DNA of 64,000 bases from Schaalia sp. lx-260 (GCF_021083645.1 NZ_JAJNRQ010000003.1:1-64000), one strand, 5' to 3'; positions 25,259 through 34,536 are shown, counted from the stretch's first letter. Program-made: numbers and translations. The notes: generated by a model from the letters alone, not told the origin.

Positions 25259-25316
25259 TCCTTACCCATGCTCGTACACATTCATTGAAGTAAACGAAAA
25301 GCGGTGGTGAATTCTT

Positions 25317-27515
25317 ATGGGCAAAATTCTGCGCTTATTCACTTTTATTTTAACCCTTTTATCTAGCGCTCTCTTTGGTTTAATTTCCATTACAACTACC
25401 GGTGACAGTTTTTTACATACGCTCGATCAATACGGACACAATGGGACTGTCATATACCTACACCAAGTTCCCGAAGATAAGGCACAGTCAGCAATATCAA
25501 CCATATTGCAAGAAGTAGATGCGCATCACGGCTTCATTATCCGCGGTGACATGCTACTCACTAATGACGGTGATTCCGCTGGATACCGTTTCGGCTTTTA
25601 CGGTGACATACACACAAATGCGCAAGCACTGGAATTGGAATATTTAGGCACCAGAATTTTTTATAAGGAAAATATCGGCTTGTTACTCAAAGCAGATAAA
25701 GGTGCCACTTTAGGCCTTGACCAATCACAAGCCGATCAAATTTCTCCACTACCTTCAATATTTGCTGGACCAAAAGTCATCGGCATCAAACTCACTGATC
25801 TACTGGACAGCTCAGGAACAGTCAACGGCACCTATCGGATTATCGGAATTACTCCCCAAGACTTTCGCTCCCTGACTACAGATCTTGCTGCTCTACTGGA
25901 CACTGACACGCACGCAATAACCACCCCACTCAGTGGTAAATACGTCTACGACAGCTTACTTACCAGCATTGCATTGGGAGCAGTCGTTATCACCTGGTTC
26001 ACCCTCGTATTTGTCTGTATCCTCGTGACATATCAAAATATATCCTTACTTGGAGTCCACGTTTTACTGGGCTGGTCACGAACACGCTATGTTCTCAAAG
26101 TATTCTTCCCATTACTCACGGTTTCCCTGTGTGGAATATTTCTTTCCTGCGGGATTCACCTTTATGGTTTAGAAGGATTCACCTACACTACCGCCCTCAT
26201 CACTGAGGCTTTACTTTCCGGTACCCCAGCAGTTGGATTAACAATAACCGCGGTAGCGCTTGCTTCCCTCGTCATTTTTCAGGTAAGTCCCGTGGGCGCG
26301 ATACGAAACCGTGTTTCGTCAAAAATTATGGCTACCTGCCTGCTTATTTTCTACGTACTTTCTTCAGGCGCTGTCGTTTACGCAATGTTTTATCTTGATG
26401 GCCCTTTATATGAAGTAACCCATATACGTGAAGTTCAACAACGCTGGGCGGAACATTCTGATCTCGCAATCTTGTACAAAGAACAAATTGGCAATAATAC
26501 TGCCTCCTTTACGGGGCAGGAAGCTGAACATTCGGTTGAATACTATAACTGGTACCGTTCCTTTGAAGGAGAAAAAGGCGCGTACATCGTTCACACAAAC
26601 TACTACAGTGACGACTTACTTGAAAGATGGCGCGAAGATCAGATCTACCCTCACGTTCCCAATTCCTCTTTCTGGGAACTTGTCGCCTCCCCTAATTACC
26701 TCACAGACCACGGCATTACAGTTGACCCACAACTTGTGCAGCAAGCCATGCAGGGAAAGCGACTATACCTCCTGCCGGATACCCTCAGCCCTGCTGATAG
26801 CTCAGCCGTAGAAGGCTACTTGACGGATTTCTCGCTACAAAAACGCGAAAGTCCCATTCGCAATGATTTCACAAAGAATCAGCAACTGATCTTCCAGCGC
26901 TACCATGTTTCAGATGAAATTTTCATCTGGAATACAGATACGAGCCTGCCAAATACTGTGAAAAATCCCGTTATTTTAGTGGCGACAACGGATAACATGA
27001 CTCCTTTTGAATCAGAAAGCCTCTGGGCGGAAGGACTCGACAACAGTTATATAAAACTCGATAGCACAGCCACACAGAAATACCTTGACCCCCACTACTT
27101 GGCGAAATACGGATTAGATGACAATCATCCTCAATTCCTGCTGGTTTCTGACTTTATTGCCGGATTACAGAAAACTCTGACCGAAACTATCCGCCTTTTC
27201 GGAATAGTCATAGCACTTGTCGCATTACTTGAATTGGTGATTATCTCATCATTAGTCAAGATTTTTGCCTTTTCTAAACGAGAACACATCGCAGTTAAAC
27301 GCCTCATGGGATATCCATTGACGCATATTTTCCTACCACCAATTCTCCTCGTTATTTCTACCAGCATTTTATGTACACTGACCGCTTTCATTCTGCGGAG
27401 CACAAGCGGAGTAACAACTGTCCTTATTTTTGGCGCCCTCCAAATGCTTCTACTTTTCTATCAAGCAAAGAAAGCCAGCCTCGAAGGAATCGTTTCCCTT
27501 ATCAAATCAGCATAA
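25317..27515 (+). CDS. Bacteriocin-associated integral membrane protein (DUF1430 type)
   Basis: 732 aa. One membrane segment at the N-terminus (about 5-28), a large outer domain to about 215, a cluster of membrane helices (about 220-370), a second outer domain (about 375-610) and a C-terminal cluster of three helices with KREHIAVKRLMGYPL, a FtsX/MacB-like permease feature. This is the layout of the large membrane protein of lactococcin-972 gene clusters, thought to act with the ATPase in export or self-immunity. It lies 58 nt after the bacteriocin gene with GGTGG before the ATG, so the three genes form one operon. No truncation is seen. Confidence 0.85.
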   Translation: MGKILRLFTFILTLLSSALFGLISITTTGDSFLHTLDQYGHNGTVIYLHQVPEDKAQSAISTILQEVDAHHGFIIRGDMLLTNDGDSAGYRFGFYGDIHTNAQALELEYLGTRIFYKENIGLLLKADKGATLGLDQSQADQISPLPSIFAGPKVIGIKLTDLLDSSGTVNGTYRIIGITPQDFRSLTTDLAALLDTDTHAITTPLSGKYVYDSLLTSIALGAVVITWFTLVFVCILVTYQNISLLGVHVLLGWSRTRYVLKVFFPLLTVSLCGIFLSCGIHLYGLEGFTYTTALITEALLSGTPAVGLTITAVALASLVIFQVSPVGAIRNRVSSKIMATCLLIFYVLSSGAVVYAMFYLDGPLYEVTHIREVQQRWAEHSDLAILYKEQIGNNTASFTGQEAEHSVEYYNWYRSFEGEKGAYIVHTNYYSDDLLERWREDQIYPHVPNSSFWELVASPNYLTDHGITVDPQLVQQAMQGKRLYLLPDTLSPADSSAVEGYLTDFSLQKRESPIRNDFTKNQQLIFQRYHVSDEIFIWNTDTSLPNTVKNPVILVATTDNMTPFESESLWAEGLDNSYIKLDSTATQKYLDPHYLAKYGLDDNHPQFLLVSDFIAGLQKTLTETIRLFGIVIALVALLELVIISSLVKIFAFSKREHIAVKRLMGYPLTHIFLPPILLVISTSILCTLTAFILRSTSGVTTVLIFGALQMLLLFYQAKKASLEGIVSLIKSA

Positions 27516-27541
27516 ATACCTCAGCAGAAAGAATAATCATC

Positions 27542-28207
27542 ATGTCAGACATTCTTAACGTGCAGAACCTGACCAAAATCTTTGGTCAGCGTATCGTCAT
27601 TGACAATCTCAGCTTTCATGTTCCTGCAGAGGCCAGCCTAGCAATCACCGGACCCTCTGGATGCGGGAAAAGCACATTGCTCAATATCATCGGTATGCTT
27701 GAAGCCCCCACTCATGGCAGCATTATGCTCGAAGATAAACCTTTACCCGCTATTAACTCCACTGCAGCAACGAAACTCAGGCGCAAACAGATTAACTACC
27801 TTTTTCAGTCTTACGCGCTTATCAGTGACCTTACTGCTCATGATAACGCTATGCTGGGCCTCCACTATGCCCCTATAAGCAAAGAGGAAAAAACTGCACG
27901 TATCAACGAAATCCTCGCAAAGCTCGGGCTTTACCATGTGAAAGATGAGCGAGTATCCACTCTTTCTGGAGGGGAACAGCAACGCCTAGCTTTAGCTCGC
28001 TGCATTCTCAAACCTGGCAACCTCATACTTGCAGATGAACCAACCGGCGCTCTTGATCGGAAACTCTCAGGTCGAGTCCTAGAGCAAATGCTTGAATTGC
28101 AACACGAGCACCACAAAACCCTCATCATTGTTACTCACGACCCACATGTGGCTAAAGAATGTAACTATGTTATGCAGCTCAACGGAAGTGAAGATGAGCG
28201 CGAGTAA
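27542..28207 (+). CDS. ABC transporter ATP-binding protein of the lactococcin-972 cassette
   Basis: 221 aa from ATG 27542. Walker A GPSGCGKST (about 38-46), Q loop YLFQSYALI, signature LSGGEQQRLALARC, Walker B LILADEPTGALD and switch HDPHV are all intact. It is a MacB/LolD-sized ATPase and should pair with the DUF1430 membrane protein. The gene starts 26 nt after the permease stop; the ribosome-binding site is weak (AGAAAGAA). An in-frame extension upstream overlaps the permease and is not believed. Its 3' end holds the right copy of the 24-bp direct repeat. Confidence 0.92.
   Translation: MSDILNVQNLTKIFGQRIVIDNLSFHVPAEASLAITGPSGCGKSTLLNIIGMLEAPTHGSIMLEDKPLPAINSTAATKLRRKQINYLFQSYALISDLTAHDNAMLGLHYAPISKEEKTARINEILAKLGLYHVKDERVSTLSGGEQQRLALARCILKPGNLILADEPTGALDRKLSGRVLEQMLELQHEHHKTLIIVTHDPHVAKECNYVMQLNGSEDERE
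28181..28204 (+). repeat. Right copy of 24-bp direct repeat flanking the bacteriocin cassette
   Basis: Matches 24714-24737 at 23 of 24 bases. Here it is coding and gives the last residues (NGSEDERE) of the ATPase, in another frame than the left copy. Recombination between the two copies would remove 3,467 bp carrying all three bacteriocin genes. Confidence 0.9.
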
Positions 28208-28319
28208 GAAATTCACAGCCCTGCATCTGAATACCTGTCCTCGCATATAACGACGAGACATTTCCAACATCTTTCGAACTTACGAAGCAATCCGTAAAAC
28301 TGTTATCGTAACGCTGGCG

Positions 28320-28415
28320 TCAGCACTACGATAAAAATTTGTCGAGTGTTCCGTTCCGGAAGGCTAAGGTGCCTCCTTACCTGATACGGAGTGGACTGGG
28401 CGCCATTTGATTTTT
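28320..28415 (+). promoter_or_regulatory. Structured leader upstream of the DHA2 exporter
   Basis: TCCGT near 28352 and ACGGA near 28385 can pair and enclose an AAGG...CCTT arm. The segment lies 15-100 nt before the exporter start. It has the look of a folded 5' leader, but I cannot match it to a known riboswitch. Confidence 0.3.
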
Positions 28416-28428
28416 AAGAGAGGCTCTT

Positions 28429-29904
28429 TTGTCCACTTTGACAAAAATTGTGCAGGAACCACAGGAACCATCTGCCACACCTATCCACAAACAGCATGAA
28501 CTTCCCCATTTTGCTCGCCCTCACTTGACAATGTCAGGACTTTACCTTGGCGCTTTTCTTGGGATGCTTTCTGAAACAGCAATGAGTATTGCCTTGCCCG
28601 CTTTGATGGACGATTTTAGGATCAGCGCGGGGGTTGCTCAATGGATGATTGTCGGCTACATGCTCGCTATCGGCATCGTCTTACCTTTTGTTGGGCTGCT
28701 TCTGCGATCTTTTAATGCCAAAGTTGTTGCTCAATGCGCTTTAGCTATTTCTCTTATTGGGGCGATTCTGTCAACCTGTGCTCCCACATTTGCACTGGTA
28801 TTAGCTGGACGCATGCTCCAAGGCGTTGGAACTGGCATTATTTTGCCCACTTTGTTCTCTGCGATTATTCACATTTTCCCTCCTCACCGAATTGGGGCCG
28901 CGAACGGAGTTGCAGGCCTAACAATCATGCTTGCACCTGTCATAGGCCCTACCTTGGGAGGAATCCTCGTTGGTGTATTTTCATGGCGTTCACTTTTTGC
29001 TGTTTTCGCATTTGTTGCTGCGCTCGCTTTAGCGTTGATAACGCTACGATTTGTTAATCCCCTGCAGCAAATGAAACAAAGTGTTGATGCAGTATCCGTT
29101 GCTGAATCGATCATCGGTTTCGGAGCGCTTATTTGTGGTGTTTCTTTGATAAGTGAGCAAGGACTATCGCCCCTTGTTATCCTGCTCATTATCTTAGGTA
29201 TCACCAGTATTGCTTTATATTCACAGCGACAATTACGTATCAATCATCCGATCATGGATATTTCATTGCTTATGCGCAGTGATTTCAGGACACCTGCCCT
29301 CATTGTTACTTTGTCTTTTGCCTGCACTCTTGTGTGCATGTACATTGTCCCCTTGGAGTTACAAAGAGGACTTGCTTTAGATTCCTCATATGTGGGTGTC
29401 ATGATGTTACCTGCCGGTGTCGTTAACGCGCTGTGTTCATTTGCTGCGGGTCGTCTTTACGACACGTTAGGATCTACCCCCCTTATTCGTTTCGGTGGCG
29501 TGATGACACTTATCGGTATCGTCATGTTCATGATGATTGGAACAGGAACATCAATGTTCTTTTTCGTCATGTCACACATCGTCATCATGGTGGGGATCCC
29601 ATTCATTCAGCAGCCTGCACAGTCAGCAGCATTAGCGAGTTTGCCTCGACAAAGCGCATCCGATGGCTCAACCATTCTTAATACATTGCAGCAGGTGATC
29701 GGCGCAGTTGGAACAGCTTTAGCAACATGCCTTCTTGGTTTTGGAGTGTTTTCTGTCAGCGATCCAGCACAGGGCTTCATCACTGGCTCACGTTATGGCT
29801 ATCTTTTCGCGGCCGTTTTAGTAGGTAGCGCGCTTCTCATTTCATTGCTTCATCGTCGGGTGGCCGCACGTTCTGCTGTGACGAGTAAGGATGAAGCGCA
29901 CTGA
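28429..29904 (+). CDS. DHA2-family MFS multidrug exporter
   Basis: 491 aa. It starts at a TTG (28429) with GAGAGG 5 nt upstream. A hydrophilic N-tail of about 35 residues precedes helix 1. Drug:H+ antiporter signs: ETAMSIALPALMDDF in helix 1, QWMIVGYMLAIGIVLP, LAGRMLQGVGTGIILP and GPTLGGILVGVFSWRSLF (motif C, typical of exporters). About 14 helices are expected. Substrate unknown. It lies downstream of the bacteriocin cassette but 221 bp away with its own leader, so it need not be part of it. A bidirectional terminator follows. Confidence 0.9.
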   Translation: MSTLTKIVQEPQEPSATPIHKQHELPHFARPHLTMSGLYLGAFLGMLSETAMSIALPALMDDFRISAGVAQWMIVGYMLAIGIVLPFVGLLLRSFNAKVVAQCALAISLIGAILSTCAPTFALVLAGRMLQGVGTGIILPTLFSAIIHIFPPHRIGAANGVAGLTIMLAPVIGPTLGGILVGVFSWRSLFAVFAFVAALALALITLRFVNPLQQMKQSVDAVSVAESIIGFGALICGVSLISEQGLSPLVILLIILGITSIALYSQRQLRINHPIMDISLLMRSDFRTPALIVTLSFACTLVCMYIVPLELQRGLALDSSYVGVMMLPAGVVNALCSFAAGRLYDTLGSTPLIRFGGVMTLIGIVMFMMIGTGTSMFFFVMSHIVIMVGIPFIQQPAQSAALASLPRQSASDGSTILNTLQQVIGAVGTALATCLLGFGVFSVSDPAQGFITGSRYGYLFAAVLVGSALLISLLHRRVAARSAVTSKDEAH

Positions 29905-30000
29905 TATATCAGAGCATCAGGATGTGAGCTAGCACCATGCGTCCCGCTTGTGTCGCGCGTCTCCTTTAAGGAGGCACCCCCCTGTTTGCGCTGATAAAAA

Positions 30001-30050
30001 CCAGTGGAGGCTAGGTCTTTGACCTATTCCCAGCCTCCACTGGTCTTTTT
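30001..30050. terminator. Bidirectional terminator between exporter and sialidase genes
   Basis: 12-bp perfect stem (CCAGTGGAGGCT at 30001-30012, complement at 30032-30043). TCTTTTT follows on the + strand and TTTTTATC on the minus strand, serving the convergent genes on both sides. Confidence 0.9.
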
Positions 30051-30090
30051 CATATGGGCTTTGGCCTATACGCCTAAGCGACACGCCAGA

Positions 30091-33000
30091 TTATGCGTTT
30101 TCCTTTCTCTTGATTACCACACCAATTCCGGCACATCCCAGTGCAGCAAGGAAAAGTATTCCCAAAGAGGCGCCTGTGCGCGCAAGATTACGTTTTCCTT
30201 TTATCCGAGTCTGTGTTGTAATGCTTTGCGAATCATTCTGTTTCGTCGTATTGCTGTCCGTTTGTTCTACTTCTTCTGATTTATGAGGCGGGAGCGGAAC
30301 AACTGTTGTATCGCCAGTTGGAGTCGTTGTTTCTTCCGCCCCTGAGGTGCTGCCCGCAGAATCGCTTGCTCCATCTGAACTCGACTCACCAGCCACAGGA
30401 CCGGTCGGACCTTCCGAAGCAGACTCATTACCCGCTGCTGGGCCACTCGGTCCATCTGAACTCGAATCGCCAACCGCAGGAGCGCTCGTGCCCTCTGAAG
30501 TTGTCTCCTCAGTTGATGGATCAGGTGTTTCTTCTACTGGTGGTGTTTCAATTGTCAGCGTCAGATTTGCTGCTCGTTCCGATGTTGCTCCTGTCGCAGT
30601 AAATTCGTAATCACCTGGGTGCGCATCCGAGTTTACCCGTAAACGGAATTCAGCGACCCCCTCAGAATTTGCAAGTGCGGTAAAACCGTTCCGACCCTCA
30701 AAAGCATCCGTCGGAGTACCCACTGAGCGGAAAAGCGGTATAACCACTGATGCTAAGGACACCGGTGCCTCATGAGTAAGGTTCACAGCTTCTCGCGGCT
30801 CAAATCCGCTGGTTTTCAACGTCAATTCTGCACCTGGCTTGACGCTCAGATTAGCTCCCTCTGCTCGTCTCAAAGTTGTCTGAGGTACAACACGAAGGTC
30901 AAAACTCGCATTCTTTGACGAAACAGCCCCTGTAGCTGTCACGGTATGCGTTCCTGTTTGCGCGCCCTCAGCAATATCAACAGTGAAACGAATTTCCCCG
31001 TTCTCATCAGCAACAACCGTGTCATTTTCTGTCACGATTGCCTCATCATGTCTGAGGGTTACTTCCTCATTTGGCGCGAAATGAGAGCCTGTCAATGCTA
31101 CTGCTTTTTCGGCGACGCTCACAGGTTTTTCCGGGCCAGTCAGAGCAGCCTGCTGGAGTACGCTCATCCTAAAGGATGTTGTTGCACGCGCAGGTGTATT
31201 TGTGCCGTCCTTATCGGTGACGCTCACCTGCACTTCAGCGTTTTCCACTAGGTGAGTCGGAGTACCAGAAATCGCCATCGTTTCTTGGTCAAAAGACAAT
31301 CCCTCAGGAAGTCCACTCACTTCAACAACACGATTGGCTTTTTCGTCGCCTCCTGCAACTTCCAATGGGATAGCGTCAATAGGCGTACCTTCGATCATGG
31401 TCTTATCCGCAATGGAGGCGAGGGTAAGTGTCGGGAGGTCACATATTCCTTCTCGTACCCAGTTCAACGTCACGTTAGTGTAACCAATACCATTCCCATC
31501 CATTTCGTACAAAATACCAATACGACCATCAGGTTGGATTGCAATTGACGTGTAGCCCGTGTAACCAGAACGGTATTCACGACGGTTTTCATCAAGCCAG
31601 GTACTCCCATTATCACAGCTCACTGACAATGAACCATTCGTGCGAGCACGCGCGTTGAATGTGTTAGAGAAAAGAAGAACTTTCGATTTCGCTGTCCCTT
31701 CAGTTGCCGTGGGGAAAGCACGAATAATCGTCGCGTTATTTACTGGGTCAGTCAGTTGTGTTTCCAGTGTTGCTGGTGTCCACGTCAGGCCACCGTCATG
31801 TGAGGTGGCGATCAGACGGTTTCCGCCTGGTGAACGCGAATTAATCATGAGGCTACCGTCACTCAGTTCAACCATCTTTGTTTCATCAAAGTTACGGTTT
31901 ACTCCTTGAGCCACACGCGCTAAGTTTCCGAGCTGCCAGGTCTGACCGTGGTCATCAGAGTACAGGGCAGCCGCGTGAATAGTGCTACCAGCCGCTGGTG
32001 TCAGTTGGAAAGCATAAGGTTGAACCAAGCGGCCTTTGTATTGGCCGTGTTGGATTTGCAGGCCGTTACCTGATGTTGCGAAACCTGATTTGAGGGTTCC
32101 CACATGGTCACGGATAGCCATATTTGTGAGGTCGCGGCTAGTCCATGTGTGCCCGTTATCGGTTGATTCTGCAACATGGAGGTGCATTGCTGTACGGTCG
32201 TTTTCTGCAATAACACCTTGGGTGAGACGATAGTTTCCTTGCCAGAAACCGTTGTCATATGAGAGCACGTGGAAGCTAAAGATTTTCCCTGTTTCGTAGT
32301 CAACAACGTAAGAAGGGTCAGAGTATCCTTTTTTCTGCGCCCCACTTTGTCCTTGTGAGATAACGGTTTGTACTCCCCAGGTTTTTCCGCCGTCAGTGGA
32401 ACGACGTTGAACAATTGAGTTCGGGTTAGGTGAGTCAGCAGCGGACCCTGGCCGACGATCATAGGCGGCAAGGAGGTCACCGTTTGGCGCTTTTGTCAGT
32501 GATGGAATCCGGTAGTACATGCCCGCTGGAGTATTTCCGACGGAAAGAACTTGATCTTCGCCTCGTTCAGCAGGAAGGGAAGGATCAGCATTTGCATAGC
32601 TACCAGCTGTTGCTTCATCCCAGGTTCCAGGAACCGAAACGGGGGTAGAGGCAATTTTTGCTTGTTGGAAGAGTTCCCCATCAACACGTACTTCCATCAT
32701 GAGTGATGGAACAAATGTACCGCTTTCAAGGTCAACGGTTGTCAGTGCGTGCGTCACTGTGCAGGTTTTGTTTTCATTGTCGGCGAGTTGCCCACGACAA
32801 GTCGCGAGTTCTTCTTCGGTGAAGGTGCTGTCGTCTGGCTTGAATGTCACCGAACGGGGGTTGGATGTTTCTGTTGCTTCGTAGCGGATATCAAATGAGA
32901 GCGTGTCCCCTACCGCGTATTTACTTTGAGCTTCCCCCCCCCGTTGCTTTTGTGTCATTTCAACGAAATTCACGACTATAGGTTTCACGGGCGCTGAGGA

Positions 33001-33795
33001 GCCTTCTGTCAGATTCGTAGGAGTTGTCGTTCCGTTGTAATTTTCAGAACGGTACAGTGCGTATCTCACGTATGGAGCGAAACCACCATGTGTTAAATCG
33101 TCTTCGGTGACGATGTGGTAGGCGTGCCCAATACATTGGATCCATGTTGCTGATGTTCTCATTGAACGACATGTGTCAATGTTCGTGAGGTTTGATTCTG
33201 CGGGCCGCATTCCGCGGGTTATTCCTGTGAACTGACGGAATGCCACAGTGTAGTTGATTCTGTCCCCTACGTTCCAGACTTCTTTGGGTTGAGTGGGAAC
33301 AATTGTTGCTTCGCTGTAGGAATCCACATCAATAACTGTTGTGTTTCCTTGGGCTGTTGGTAGGGCAACTGATTCAGATGATTCAGTTGATTCTTTCATC
33401 GTGTACGTGATTGTGGGGGTAAATCCTCCATTTGTCACGTCATCTGCGGTGAGTATGTGAGTCATTCGGTTTGAGCACACACCGGTGTCATGCGCGTTGA
33501 TGGCGAGTTGGCAGGCCGCAAAGTTTTCCAGATTCGAGGCTGTAGGAACGAATACTTTCTGCATTTCTGAGTTATTTGTGACGTGCACATCAAAACTCAT
33601 TGAGTCGCCTACCATCCATACATGTCCTTGCGGTTGCGGATTCGCCAGTTCGAGGGTGATGGTTGCGGGACTCGGTTGTTCTTGCGCTAGAGCAGGGGGA
33701 ATTACCGATACTGTCATCGCCAGTAGGGACCCGAGTATCACGACAGTCTTTCGACGTCGCATTGTGAACCAACACCCTGATTTTTCCTTTTTCAT
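30091..33795 (-). CDS. nanH: Wall-anchored multidomain exo-alpha-sialidase
   Basis: 1234 aa from ATG 33795 with GAAGGAAG upstream. Signal peptide about 1-37 (cleavage after ALA). Three similar N-terminal domains of about 100-120 residues follow (each with VGDxxxFD/NYxV...T and a C...C pair). The catalytic sialidase spans about 405-790: YRIPSLTKAPNGDLL with the Arg-triad RIP motif, and Asp boxes STDGGKTW, STDNGHTW, SDDHGQTW, SHDGGLTW and SCDNGSTW. Then a putative-Ig (He_PIG) domain with GLPEGLSFD, further Ig-like domains, a Ser/Gly/Pro/Glu-rich stalk, and LARTG (about 1205) plus helix plus KRKENA. It releases terminal sialic acid from host glycans at the cell surface. A 9-G tract in the reading frame (residues about 285-287) could switch the gene off by slippage; in this copy the frame is intact. 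Confidence 0.93.
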   Translation of the reverse strand: MKKEKSGCWFTMRRRKTVVILGSLLAMTVSVIPPALAQEQPSPATITLELANPQPQGHVWMVGDSMSFDVHVTNNSEMQKVFVPTASNLENFAACQLAINAHDTGVCSNRMTHILTADDVTNGGFTPTITYTMKESTESSESVALPTAQGNTTVIDVDSYSEATIVPTQPKEVWNVGDRINYTVAFRQFTGITRGMRPAESNLTNIDTCRSMRTSATWIQCIGHAYHIVTEDDLTHGGFAPYVRYALYRSENYNGTTTPTNLTEGSSAPVKPIVVNFVEMTQKQRGGEAQSKYAVGDTLSFDIRYEATETSNPRSVTFKPDDSTFTEEELATCRGQLADNENKTCTVTHALTTVDLESGTFVPSLMMEVRVDGELFQQAKIASTPVSVPGTWDEATAGSYANADPSLPAERGEDQVLSVGNTPAGMYYRIPSLTKAPNGDLLAAYDRRPGSAADSPNPNSIVQRRSTDGGKTWGVQTVISQGQSGAQKKGYSDPSYVVDYETGKIFSFHVLSYDNGFWQGNYRLTQGVIAENDRTAMHLHVAESTDNGHTWTSRDLTNMAIRDHVGTLKSGFATSGNGLQIQHGQYKGRLVQPYAFQLTPAAGSTIHAAALYSDDHGQTWQLGNLARVAQGVNRNFDETKMVELSDGSLMINSRSPGGNRLIATSHDGGLTWTPATLETQLTDPVNNATIIRAFPTATEGTAKSKVLLFSNTFNARARTNGSLSVSCDNGSTWLDENRREYRSGYTGYTSIAIQPDGRIGILYEMDGNGIGYTNVTLNWVREGICDLPTLTLASIADKTMIEGTPIDAIPLEVAGGDEKANRVVEVSGLPEGLSFDQETMAISGTPTHLVENAEVQVSVTDKDGTNTPARATTSFRMSVLQQAALTGPEKPVSVAEKAVALTGSHFAPNEEVTLRHDEAIVTENDTVVADENGEIRFTVDIAEGAQTGTHTVTATGAVSSKNASFDLRVVPQTTLRRAEGANLSVKPGAELTLKTSGFEPREAVNLTHEAPVSLASVVIPLFRSVGTPTDAFEGRNGFTALANSEGVAEFRLRVNSDAHPGDYEFTATGATSERAANLTLTIETPPVEETPDPSTEETTSEGTSAPAVGDSSSDGPSGPAAGNESASEGPTGPVAGESSSDGASDSAGSTSGAEETTTPTGDTTVVPLPPHKSEEVEQTDSNTTKQNDSQSITTQTRIKGKRNLARTGASLGILFLAALGCAGIGVVIKRKENA
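32934..32942 (-). repeat. 9-bp poly-G tract inside the sialidase reading frame
   Basis: Nine C on the + strand, read as G in the gene (codons for Arg-Gly-Gly-Glu in KQRGGEAQ). A one-base slip would shift the frame before the catalytic domain. It is the longest G run inside a gene that I saw in this window. Confidence 0.9.
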
Positions 33796-34014
33796 GAGTG
33801 CTTCCTTCTGTTTTTACTTAGCTTCAAACGGAGAGTTCGGTCAACGGTGACCTTGTTTTCTTTTACATCGTTGCATATGAAAACAAGAAGCTTACTCATG
33901 CTATCAACTTTATGGTCTGATGTCTGACAAACGGATTCTTAATAATTTTTCCTTGTATTCTTTTCCCTCTGCGTGTACGTGACAACTTTTCTTTCGCGGA
34001 ATCGCCCCGGCGGA

Positions 34015-34034
34015 ACCTAAACTGAGCCTGAGGT
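34015..34034. promoter_or_regulatory. Candidate MerR-type operator
   Basis: ACCT - 12 nt - AGGT inverted repeat, 31 nt before the MerR start codon. MerR-family sites often have such ACCT/AGGT ends within a long promoter spacer. It may serve the regulator itself. Confidence 0.4.
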
Positions 34035-34065
34035 CGCCTGCAGAGCATATGGAAGGAAAGCAGTC

Positions 34066-34536
34066 ATGCGTCTGAAAATTGGGGAAGTTGCTCAGCGTTT
34101 TCAATTACCGGTTTCTACTTTACGTTATTACGATTCACAAGGTTTCTTTCCACGTATGCAGCGAGTTGGCGGGCAACGAGTATTTGGTGAACGTGAGATT
34201 GCGACCCTCCATGTCATTGATTGCCTCAAGTCATCTGGCCTGTCTATTGAGGAAATAAAACAATTTATTCACTGGTGTGAACAAGGAGACGACACCTTAC
34301 ATAAACGGCTTCAGCTCTTGAGTGACCGAAAGAAAATACTTGACGAACAGATCAAAGAACTCCATCGCGTTCAAGCTATGCTCATCTACAAAACTTGGTA
34401 TTACCGCACAGCAATTGAGCTTGGCAGCGAAGAAAAAGTACGCGAACTGCCTGCCGAATCCGTACCGGAAGATATAAGAGAAACACGCAATTACGCCTAT
34501 TCTGCTTATAAGAAAACGGAAATACCTCAGAAATAA
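34066..34536 (+). CDS. MerR-family transcriptional regulator
   Basis: 156 aa. MerR winged helix at the N-terminus: IGEVAQRFQLPVSTLRYYDSQGFFP, then GGQRVFGEREIATLHVIDCLKSSGLSIEEIKQFI, and a coiled dimerisation helix (about 80-110, LSDRKKILDEQIKELHRVQ). The C-terminal part is short with few candidate metal ligands, so it is more like the MerR group that controls small-molecule or oxidoreductase genes than a metal sensor. The ATG follows GAAGGAAAG. Divergent from the sialidase (270 bp apart); whether it controls that gene is unknown. Confidence 0.9.
   Translation: MRLKIGEVAQRFQLPVSTLRYYDSQGFFPRMQRVGGQRVFGEREIATLHVIDCLKSSGLSIEEIKQFIHWCEQGDDTLHKRLQLLSDRKKILDEQIKELHRVQAMLIYKTWYYRTAIELGSEEKVRELPAESVPEDIRETRNYAYSAYKKTEIPQK

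Noticed and set aside
27371-27541. N-terminal extension of the bacteriocin ATPase
   Set aside because: It overlaps the membrane-protein gene in another frame and is not ABC-like; ATG 27542 begins a standard ATPase domain.
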